36,394 bases of DNA, taken from positions 1 to 36,394 of the forward strand of contig NZ_LQXO02000061.1 of NCBI RefSeq assembly GCF_001639065.2. The letters run 5' to 3'. A model generated the notes under the pieces. The model worked only from the letters and a program-made list of their open reading frames with translations, was not told the DNA's origin and did not search any database. How positions within the stretch are numbered: position 1 is the stretch's first letter; each line of letters opens with the position of its first letter. A program made the position numbers and the translations under genes. The DNA is from Vibrio barjaei (GTDB taxonomy: Bacteria; Pseudomonadota; Gammaproteobacteria; Enterobacterales; Vibrionaceae). Positions 23,456 through 30,635 of this stretch are shown piece after piece.

Positions 23456-24430
23456 TTACTTGGCCGCTACCTTGATCTTGTTGATCATGGTATCGCCGTT
23501 CTTCTCGATATACGCACTCCAAACTGGTTGGATAGCTTGTTGGAATGCAGCGCCGTCAACATCACGGTTCACTTGCATACCTTGTGCTTCAAGCTCTGCA
23601 ATCATCTCGTCTTCTTTCTCAATGCTCAGCTTACGTTGCATCGCTACCGCTTCTGCTGAAACATCTTCGATGATCTTTTGCTCTTCTGGGCTTAGGCCGT
23701 TGAACTTACGTAGGTTCATAGTAAGAACTAGTGGAGAGTAGGCATGCTGAGTAAGGCTTAAGTATTTTTGTACTTCATTGAACTTGAACGAAAGCGTTAC
23801 AGAAATTGGGTGGTCTTGAGAGTCGACAACGCCTGTTTCAAGTGCAGTATAAAGCTCAGATACTGGAAGTTGTTGTGGGTTAGCACCAAGCTCGTTGAAC
23901 ATATCGTTCAGTGCTTTAGAACCATTGACTCGCATTTGAAGGCCTTTTACGTCGGCTGGAGTGCGAATAGGCTTCTCATTGTTGGTCATGTTACGATAAC
24001 CATTTTCAGGGAACCCTAGACCTTTCAGGCCAAATTTCTCAAATTTTGCTAGAACTTCTTGCCCTGGTTCGCCATCAAGAACTTTATAAGCAGTCTCGCG
24101 ATTTGGGAACATGAACGGTAGGGTAAATGCTGCCGATTCAGGCATTAAACCGTTGTAGTTGTTTAGGCCAACCATCGCCAAATCCACAATCCCTGCGCGA
24201 GAACCGTCGATCATTTGCTTATCACTGCCTAGTTGACCTTGCGGATAGATGTTGACTTTGATGTCGCCGTTAGAACGTGCTTCTACTTCTTTTTTGAAGA
24301 ACAACGATAAATCTTGTTGTAAATCAGATTCAGGTGCTGCGTGTGCCAATTTCAGTGTTGTTGCTGCAAATACGTTAGAGCTCATTGCGATAGTTGAAGC
24401 AAGTAACGTGAGTTTTAGTAGGGTTTTCAT
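23456..24430 (-). CDS. yiaO: TRAP transporter substrate-binding protein (DctP/YiaO)
   Basis: A 324-aa periplasmic TRAP solute receptor. The signal peptide is MKTLLKLTLLASTIAMSSNVFA. The mature protein begins TTLKLAHAAPESD and shows YPQGQLGSDKQMIDGSRAGIVDLAMV, a standard DctP segment, and QMRVNGSKALNDMFNELGANPQQLPVSELYTALETGVVDSQDHP, with the conserved arginine that binds the ligand carboxylate. It matches the YiaO group, known in E. coli to bind 2,3-diketo-L-gulonate. GGAGAA precedes ATG 24430. It is third in the transporter gene order Q-M-P. Confidence 0.9.
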   Translation of the reverse strand: MKTLLKLTLLASTIAMSSNVFAATTLKLAHAAPESDLQQDLSLFFKKEVEARSNGDIKVNIYPQGQLGSDKQMIDGSRAGIVDLAMVGLNNYNGLMPESAAFTLPFMFPNRETAYKVLDGEPGQEVLAKFEKFGLKGLGFPENGYRNMTNNEKPIRTPADVKGLQMRVNGSKALNDMFNELGANPQQLPVSELYTALETGVVDSQDHPISVTLSFKFNEVQKYLSLTQHAYSPLVLTMNLRKFNGLSPEEQKIIEDVSAEAVAMQRKLSIEKEDEMIAELEAQGMQVNRDVDGAAFQQAIQPVWSAYIEKNGDTMINKIKVAAK

Positions 24431-24451
24431 TATGATTTTCTCCGTCGAGGG

Positions 24452-25732
24452 TTAACCAATGACAAATGACATTGGCACAGTGATAATGCTTGGGAATATG
24501 ACAAACAATGCGAGTAGGGCCATGTAAGCGCCAATGAAGGGCAGTACGCCTTTCACAGCAGTAGACATTGGCACTCTAGCTACACCACAAACTACGTTTA
24601 GTACGGTGCCTACAGGAGGCGTAATCAGGCCTATCGAACAGTTAATAACGAACAGTAGGCCGAAATAAGTTGGGTCAATGCCAGCCATTTTGATTACAGG
24701 CATTAACAGTGGAACGAGAATTAGAATGGTTGGGCTTAAATCCATCACCATGCCTACACAAAGTACGAGCAGCATAATGACCGCCATTAGTAGGCGAGGA
24801 CTATCTACAAGTGGACCTAACAGTTCTGCCAATTGCTGAGGAAGTTGGGCTACCGTAATCAGCCACGCTGCTACCATGGCACAACCGACTAAAAACATGA
24901 CCATTGCCGTTGAGCGGCCTGCGTTGATGACGATGTCATAGAACTTTTTAAGCGTCAGCTCTTTGTACACGAAGGTTGAGATGAAAATTGCGTATGCTGC
25001 CGCAACAACCGCTGCTTCCGTTGGAGTAAAGATACCGAAGCGAATGCCGACAATGATGATCACTGGTAGTAACAGTGCCCAAACACCATCTTTAAGCGCA
25101 GCTCGTTTCTCTGCTTTGGTTGCTTTTGCAGATGTTTCTAAGTTCTCTTTGCGAACGGTCATTCGCCAAACGAACATCAATGTCAGGCCCATTAATAGCC
25201 CAGGCACAATACCGCCAAGGAACAGGTTTTTTATAGAGATTCCGCCTGCAACACCCACTAAAATAAGGGGAATTGAGGGTGGAATAACCGGTGCGATGAT
25301 GCCGCCCGAAGCCAGTAGACCCATTGATGGTGCTTCGGGGTATTTCGCCGCTTTCATCATTGGATACAGGATACTTACTAAGGCTGCCGCGTCTGCTACT
25401 GCTGAGCCCGATAGTCCAGCCAGTAGAACTGAGGTCATGATAGCTACGTAGCCCAAACCACCTTGACGATGGCCGACATAAGTCGTGGCTAAGCGGACAA
25501 TACGCTGCGACAAACCGCCTGATGCCATAACTTCGCCTGCAATGAGGAAGAATGGAATCGCAAGTAGCGTAAAACTGTCTACGCCATTAATTAAAGACTG
25601 CGCAAGAATGTCCGCACTAAAGAAGTCCATATGCAGCATCAGTGCTATTGATGACAACAGCAAAGCAAACGCCACTGGAAGACCCAATAAGATTGAGACA
25701 ATCAATACCGATAAGAAAATGGCTAGCGTCAT
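24452..25732 (-). CDS. yiaN: TRAP transporter large permease (DctM/YiaN)
   Basis: A 426-aa, roughly 12-helix membrane protein of the DctM family, the ion-coupled channel of the TRAP importer. Hallmarks are GLPVAFALLLSSIALML near the start, SGSAVADAAALVSILYPMMKAAKYPE, and SGGIIAPVIPPSIPLILVG, with the second half repeat GLLFVINCSIGLITPPVGTVLNVV. Its start overlaps the YiaM stop by 1 nt (TAATG). Together with YiaM and YiaO it should bring in 2,3-diketo-L-gulonate or a close relative with Na+. Confidence 0.92.
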   Translation of the reverse strand: MTLAIFLSVLIVSILLGLPVAFALLLSSIALMLHMDFFSADILAQSLINGVDSFTLLAIPFFLIAGEVMASGGLSQRIVRLATTYVGHRQGGLGYVAIMTSVLLAGLSGSAVADAAALVSILYPMMKAAKYPEAPSMGLLASGGIIAPVIPPSIPLILVGVAGGISIKNLFLGGIVPGLLMGLTLMFVWRMTVRKENLETSAKATKAEKRAALKDGVWALLLPVIIIVGIRFGIFTPTEAAVVAAAYAIFISTFVYKELTLKKFYDIVINAGRSTAMVMFLVGCAMVAAWLITVAQLPQQLAELLGPLVDSPRLLMAVIMLLVLCVGMVMDLSPTILILVPLLMPVIKMAGIDPTYFGLLFVINCSIGLITPPVGTVLNVVCGVARVPMSTAVKGVLPFIGAYMALLALFVIFPSIITVPMSFVIG

Positions 25733-26220
25733 TATTCTTTCTCCTCTTCTAAGCTATCTAGCTGCCAGTCTGGTTTGAAGATTCGCACAAAAGCGATCAC
25801 TCCCATAAGCACACCTGACACCACGCCAGCCAAGTAAAATAACGCTGAAGGAAGCCCTGTTAATTGAGAAATATCTGACCAGTTAGACATCATCTGACGG
25901 TAAGAACCGATGTAGAGCATGCCTACCGATACGAGTACTACTACCCAACAAAGTCGTCTTAATACGGGTACTGCTTTTGGAAATAGTCGTTCTGAAAACT
26001 CCGAGACAGCTAGGTGCTCACCTCGGCGCAGCACAACTGCGGCGCCGAGCATAACTACCCATACAAGACCAAGGCGAGATAGTTCTACAGAGGGACGAAG
26101 ACCAGATGAAAAGCCGTAACGTAATACAACGTTGGTAAATACGAGGACAATCATGCAAGTCAGTATGACTGCCATGATGACGTCGATGCTTTTCCAAATA
26201 CTCTTAAATACACTTTGCAT
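25732..26220 (-). CDS. yiaM: TRAP transporter small permease (DctQ/YiaM)
   Basis: A 162-aa membrane protein with four predicted helices, typical of DctQ. The signature region is NVVLRYGFSSGLRPSVELSRLGLVWVVMLGAAVVLRRGEHLAVSEF. It forms the membrane complex with YiaN. It starts at ATG 26220, 24 bp after the yiaK stop, with AAGGTAGGGA upstream. Confidence 0.88.
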   Translation of the reverse strand: MQSVFKSIWKSIDVIMAVILTCMIVLVFTNVVLRYGFSSGLRPSVELSRLGLVWVVMLGAAVVLRRGEHLAVSEFSERLFPKAVPVLRRLCWVVVLVSVGMLYIGSYRQMMSNWSDISQLTGLPSALFYLAGVVSGVLMGVIAFVRIFKPDWQLDSLEEEKE

Positions 26221-26244
26221 AAAGCTTTCCCTACCTTAGGCGAA

Positions 26245-27246
26245 TTACAGAGAAGTAATTTGATCCCATATGCCATCGTTGATTTCGATGCCACCTGCTG
26301 CTTCGTGTTTGTTGATAAAGTTCTGGATTTCAGAACCAGCAATCATTACTGAACCTGTTTCTGCTGGTTCTGAAGCGAGTACATAATCGCGAATACGCTT
26401 CATCTCTTCGCCATAACGGCTCTCGTCCATGGTCTTACTGAGATCGATAGCGATCAGGAACTGAGAAACACCGAATTCGCCGCCCATGTCTTCGGTCAAG
26501 GCCGGAACGGAGTGACCGCCTGTGATTGCTGTTAACATCATGTCTAGAACAATGGCCATTGAAGAGCCTTTCCAGAAGCCCATTGGTAGAAGCCGTTTGT
26601 TTTCCCAAAGAACATGTGGGTCTTTGGTTAGCTCACCGTCGTTATCAAAACCGCCAACTACAGGCAGTTCTCTATCTGCCAGTACGAAATTCTGTAGTTG
26701 TCCGTAAGAGAATTGGGTCATTGAGCAATCAACCACTACTGGTGGGTCACCTGCAATTGCCATTATCAGTGGATTTGAACCGACACGATGATCTTTACCA
26801 CCCCAAGCTGGCATAACTGCAATAGAGTTAGTTGAAGCGATACCCGCAAAGCCTTCTCGCGCCATCTTTAGCACATAGGCCCCACCACGCATCCAGTGGT
26901 TGGAGTTACGCATACCGACCATGCCAATTCCGTAGTCACGGGCCAGTTCCATTGCACGCTCCGCGCAAATTAATCCGTTGAGTACACCTGGGCCAAAATT
27001 ACAGTCCCACTGCTCTAACGCCCCCATGCTATTTACGCATTCTGGCTCGGCATTAAGCTTGATTTGCCCTTTGTCTACTTGGTCAATGAACACTGGGAAA
27101 CGGTTAATACCGTGTGAATACGTCCCTTCATTTGCCATCTCAACAAAACCTGCCGCTAGCTTAGTTGCCATCTCCGGTTTCATGTCGCGAGCTAAAAGAA
27201 TTCGTTCATATTCTTGTTGTAGTTTTTCTGTGGATACCAATGGCAT
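26245..27246 (-). CDS. yiaK: 2,3-diketo-L-gulonate reductase (YiaK)
   Basis: A 333-aa NAD(P)H-dependent oxidoreductase of the malate/L-lactate dehydrogenase (LDH2) family, almost the same length as E. coli YiaK (332), which reduces 2,3-diketo-L-gulonate to 3-keto-L-gulonate. Visible are the substrate histidine in NEGTYSHGINRFPVFIDQV, the GMVGMRNSNHWMRGGAYV segment with the conserved histidine, and PAWGGKDHRVGSNPLIMAI. It is the first gene of the leftward operon, with GGAGAG upstream of ATG 27246. YiaK delivers the substrate for the kinase LyxK. Confidence 0.92.
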   Translation of the reverse strand: MPLVSTEKLQQEYERILLARDMKPEMATKLAAGFVEMANEGTYSHGINRFPVFIDQVDKGQIKLNAEPECVNSMGALEQWDCNFGPGVLNGLICAERAMELARDYGIGMVGMRNSNHWMRGGAYVLKMAREGFAGIASTNSIAVMPAWGGKDHRVGSNPLIMAIAGDPPVVVDCSMTQFSYGQLQNFVLADRELPVVGGFDNDGELTKDPHVLWENKRLLPMGFWKGSSMAIVLDMMLTAITGGHSVPALTEDMGGEFGVSQFLIAIDLSKTMDESRYGEEMKRIRDYVLASEPAETGSVMIAGSEIQNFINKHEAAGGIEINDGIWDQITSL

Positions 27247-27660
27247 TTGAGCTCTCCGCTAAGTTGAATTCCATAATACGGAATTAATTATGCGAAAGAT
27301 TCCAAAATAAAACTGTGAGCTAAGTTGAGAAAATTTCTGCTATTAAGTCTTTTGCCAATAACTGTTAACTAGTTAAAAAAAGGAATAAAAAGATTCTATA
27401 ATTCCGCAATGCGAAACAATTAGTGTGTTCTAGATCGACGTTATGCAGTTTATTCTGATGAAAATAAGGATTTCGGGGAGAACTTTGGCAGAAGAGATGG
27501 GACGTTTAAACCGTAGTTCTACGGCACGTTATAAAATTGAAGTGGGTTGGTAAAACTGAAAGTCGTGTTGGAGTAGCGGCAAAGTCAGTGCTTAGCTACC
27601 CCAATTGGTAATTCTTTGGGTGAGAGTTTTATGGGATATAGAGTGAACGGTTTTTAGTAG
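27247..27660. promoter_or_regulatory. Control region of the yia-type operon
   Basis: About 410 bp between yiaK and the CobT-like gene. Near yiaK there are ATTCC-containing elements: ATTCCATAATACGGAAT at about 27270-27286 (5-bp arms), a partly overlapping ATGCGAAAGATTCC, and ATTCCGCAATGCGAAAC at about 27402-27418. They share ATTCC and ATGCGAAA words and are candidate operators for the YiaJ-like IclR protein. The remainder (27420-27660) holds only a 36-codon open frame (27443-27553) without a ribosome-binding site. Confidence 0.5.
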
Positions 27661-29382
27661 CTATTGTCTCAACATCCCAAACACCTCTCGACATAAACTA
27701 AACAAACAACTCTCTTGCACATCTAGGGTAATGTTGTTGCGATAGTAGGGGCTCAGGTCTACGCCCATGCCGACGCCGTAGATCTCGATGTTATTACGGT
27801 GGGATTCGCGCTCTATGGTTTGCTTTAGGTGGTTGTCGAGATAAAACTGATCGTTGGCGGTGCTGGTGGCGGTGTCCATAGGGCAACCATCTGAGAAGAT
27901 GATGAGGATTTTTCGTTGCGCCCCTTGCGATGTTAAACGTTGGGCGGCGAACTGGACGGCTTCTCCATCGATGCCCTCTTTAAAAATATCAGCCTTTCGT
28001 AAGCTGGCGATGCCGAGTCGAGCGCGCCGCCAATGTGTCTCAAAGTCTTTGAATACGATATGTCTAAGCTCATTCAGACGGCCAGGGTGTTTTGGCTGGC
28101 CTTGCTGAAGCCACTGTCGATATACTTTTCCACCATTCCAGTTGCCGGTCGTAAAACCAAGGATTTCGAAAGGGATATCGGCTAACCCTACCGATTTAAG
28201 CAAAGTATCCATCAACAAGCTCATTTTGTGACTGTGCTTTTGCATAGAACCAGAGCAGTCCATTAGAAAGGTAATTGCACATTGGTGGGAGATACCTAAT
28301 TCTGGCTGCGAAAAGATGCTGCGTTCAAGGGGGGACGTAACCAGCTTCGTGAGAGTGTTGGCATTGACGACTCCCTCTTCGAGATGGTCTTGGCGTTCAG
28401 TGTGTTGAGGAGTTTGTACAATACTAGATAACATAGCGGCCAACTGGCGAGTATTCACTTGTCTAGCCATCATGTCATCTGTGAGTTTTTGCCGTAGATC
28501 CAGCAGTAATGCTCGCCTGACTAAAGTGTCGGCTCTAACCTCTCTATCAAACTCCCGACTAAACACTTGGTAATTTGATCCAGCTAATTGAAAAGCTTTA
28601 CTGTGACCGGTGATATCTGTTTCGACGTCATGATCTTCAATATCGCCGTCTACAATCAAGGCAAGTTGTGTGAGGATTTTTATGTCTTCCTCTACTGTTG
28701 GTGTGGGTTGGTTGTTGGATTGTTCCTGCTCTTGCTCTATGAGTTCACTGGCTAGCGTGGCAAGCTCCTTAGCATAAGCAGCATATAGTTGTTGATTACA
28801 ACGGTGTTTTTTAAGCTGAACTAAACAGGTGCCTATGATCGGCACGATCCCTGCGCGAGTGGATTCTATCGCTTCGGCGATGGGTTCTGAAACAGGCACA
28901 CCAATTATACGCGTGTAAATGACTTGCATGAGAGTGAAAAGAAGCATCCCGAGACGAGACTCGGTAAAGCCGTTTTGATGATACTGCTCGCTCCAATAAC
29001 AGAAATTAAATCGAGTGCTCGTCTGGATACCAACTAGGTAATTAGGGATTTGCGACTCGATACGCACTTGTTCGCAAAAGTCGAATAGGAGCCGTTCTAC
29101 TTCATGACTAGGGCGTAGTGAATAATGCAATTCTACGTCAGAAATCAATAGTCGGAATGCTGAAGAGTCTATCTTTCCATGCATCGCCAGTTTACTTTTT
29201 GTTAACTCATGTCGAGACACAAACGTGAGATCGTTAGTATGTGCCGAGAGAAAGTAACAAGGCTGGTCGCCTTTATACAATCGCTCACCACGGTAGTTTA
29301 GCGTAGGATCACCGCTGATCGCGCGGGCAACAGAAACGCTTAGGTCAAGAATCTTCTTCTGTCGAGACGACACATTAGCCAT
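27661..29382 (-). CDS. CobT-like VWA-domain protein, orphan
   Basis: A 573-aa protein with a long N-terminal helical region, an acidic linker (about 215-255) and a C-terminal von Willebrand A domain. The metal-ion site is DCSGSM at residues 375-380. The downstream sequence follows CobT closely: FEILGFTTGNWNGG, HPGRLNELRHIVFKDFETHWRRAR, KEGIDGEAVQFAAQRL, then KILIIFSDGCPMD. CobT with CobS and CobN forms the aerobic cobaltochelatase of cobalamin synthesis, but no CobN or cob gene is visible here. It overlaps the CobS-like start-to-stop junction by 8 bp, so both are co-translated. A MoxR/VWA-type enzyme-activating chaperone is the likeliest role; the client is unknown. Confidence 0.82.
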   Translation of the reverse strand: MANVSSRQKKILDLSVSVARAISGDPTLNYRGERLYKGDQPCYFLSAHTNDLTFVSRHELTKSKLAMHGKIDSSAFRLLISDVELHYSLRPSHEVERLLFDFCEQVRIESQIPNYLVGIQTSTRFNFCYWSEQYHQNGFTESRLGMLLFTLMQVIYTRIIGVPVSEPIAEAIESTRAGIVPIIGTCLVQLKKHRCNQQLYAAYAKELATLASELIEQEQEQSNNQPTPTVEEDIKILTQLALIVDGDIEDHDVETDITGHSKAFQLAGSNYQVFSREFDREVRADTLVRRALLLDLRQKLTDDMMARQVNTRQLAAMLSSIVQTPQHTERQDHLEEGVVNANTLTKLVTSPLERSIFSQPELGISHQCAITFLMDCSGSMQKHSHKMSLLMDTLLKSVGLADIPFEILGFTTGNWNGGKVYRQWLQQGQPKHPGRLNELRHIVFKDFETHWRRARLGIASLRKADIFKEGIDGEAVQFAAQRLTSQGAQRKILIIFSDGCPMDTATSTANDQFYLDNHLKQTIERESHRNNIEIYGVGMGVDLSPYYRNNITLDVQESCLFSLCREVFGMLRQ

Positions 29383-30367
29383 GGCTTATCTGCTCCATAG
29401 TAGAGGAGGAGGAAGTGCTCGCAATCAAAGGTTCGCCGAAGCATCGGAAGTAGTACTCGCTAACAAGTTGCTTTTCTTCTTCTTCACATCGGTTTAGGAA
29501 GGACAGCCGGAATGCTGTCGCGACATCATTAAAGATTCGAATGTTCTCTGCCCAAGTCAGCACGGTTCTGGGGGACATAACGGTAGAGAGGTCGCCTGCC
29601 ATAAATCCATTGCGAGTCATTCCTGCTGTTGCAATCATTTGCTCGATGAGTGTTAAGCCAAAATCATTATTAAGTTCCGGATTCTTGGATAACACGATAC
29701 TGGCTTCGTGCTTAGGGTCGAGATAGTTCAGAGTCGCAATGATATTCCATCGGTCTAGTTGGCTATGATTGAGTACTTGCGTACCGGAATACAAACCAGA
29801 GAAGTTGCCAAGACCGAGCGTGTTACAGGTAGCGAACAACCGGAAATAAGGATGCGGAGTGATGACGCGGTTCTGCTCCAGTGACGTGTATTTGCCATCT
29901 TGCTCAAGTAACTGTTGAATCACGAACATCACGTCTGGTCGCCCTGCGTCATACTCGTCCAATACCAAAGCGATAGGTTGTTGGATACTTTGCGGCAGAA
30001 TCCCTTCCTTAAACTCAGTCACTTGCATTCCATCTTTTATAACTATGCTGTCTTTGCCGATGAAATCTAATCGACTTAGATGACCGTCAAGGTTGATCCT
30101 TAAACAAGGCCAATTGAGTCGGGCAGCAACTTGTTCGATATGAGAAGACTTACCGGTACCATGCGTACCTTGAATCAACGTGCGGCGATTAGATGAGAAG
30201 CCAGCTAGGATGGCCAAGGTTACCTCGGGATCAAAGCAGTAGTTGGGGTCGATCTGTGGAACATATTCTCCCGCTTCCTCAAACGCCCACACGGTTAAGT
30301 CACTATCAATACCAAAGCACTCCCTAACGCTGACCTGTTTCGTCGGTACCCATTCCTGTTCTTTCAT
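29375..30367 (-). CDS. CobS-like AAA+ ATPase, orphan
   Basis: A 330-aa AAA+ ATPase of the MoxR/CobS group. Walker A is GTHGTGKSS at residues 67-75, Walker B LVLDEYD at 134-140, and the sensor-1 asparagine lies in LFATCNTLG at about 182. The segments FGIDSDLTVWAF and YCFDPEVTLAILAGF near the N-terminus, and NLDGHLSRLDFIGKDSI, follow CobS. It starts at ATG 30367 with GAGGGAA upstream and is divergent from xsc across 268 bp. Hexameric ATPases of this class remodel enzymes together with a VWA partner, here the overlapping CobT-like gene. Confidence 0.85.
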   Translation of the reverse strand: MKEQEWVPTKQVSVRECFGIDSDLTVWAFEEAGEYVPQIDPNYCFDPEVTLAILAGFSSNRRTLIQGTHGTGKSSHIEQVAARLNWPCLRINLDGHLSRLDFIGKDSIVIKDGMQVTEFKEGILPQSIQQPIALVLDEYDAGRPDVMFVIQQLLEQDGKYTSLEQNRVITPHPYFRLFATCNTLGLGNFSGLYSGTQVLNHSQLDRWNIIATLNYLDPKHEASIVLSKNPELNNDFGLTLIEQMIATAGMTRNGFMAGDLSTVMSPRTVLTWAENIRIFNDVATAFRLSFLNRCEEEEKQLVSEYYFRCFGEPLIASTSSSSTMEQISHG

Positions 30368-30456
30368 TGCTCATTCCCTCTATATAGCGTGCAAATTTAC
30401 GGCAACGGTTGGTGATGTTCATCGATTATGAACAGCGTAGCTTGAGTTAACGACAC

Positions 30457-30470
30457 TTTTTGTACAAAAA
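30457..30470. promoter_or_regulatory. 14-bp palindrome in the cobS-like / xsc intergenic region
   Basis: TTTTTGTACAAAAA is a perfect palindrome. TTGTACAA-type dyads are common operators of GntR-like and related regulators. It is followed at 30482-30491 by TGTGATCTAG, a perfect CRP half-site whose other half is degenerate. Which regulator binds is unknown. Confidence 0.5.
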
Positions 30471-30498
30471 ACTATCAATAATGTGATCTAGTTTTATT

Positions 30499-30521
30499 AA
30501 TTGGAATGAATTATTCCAATT
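30499..30521. promoter_or_regulatory. Candidate IclR-type operator upstream of xsc
   Basis: Perfect 9-bp arms (AATTGGAAT at 30499-30507, ATTCCAATT at 30513-30521) with a 5-bp centre. The right half plus the following bases repeats the ATTCCAATTTA seen between the IclR gene and pta at about 12918. This suggests one regulator for both taurine clusters. Confidence 0.6.
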
Positions 30522-30635
30522 TAAGATAAAAAATTGACGCGCAAAAATTCTACTACTAAGGTGAATGTGAATTTAAAAAAGAGACAATTCATTCCGAAAA
30601 ATGAAATTTTAGTTCAACTCAAGGAGAAGGGAAGG

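Noticed and set aside
27443..27553. 36-codon open frame between yiaK and the CobT-like gene
   Set aside because: No ribosome-binding site, no recognisable motif and it lies in a control region. Could be a remnant but not supportable as a gene.
30534..30635. Upstream extension of the xsc frame from a TTG at 30534
   Set aside because: Lysine-rich stretch without family similarity, whereas the ATG at 30636 has an excellent Shine-Dalgarno and matches known Xsc N-termini.
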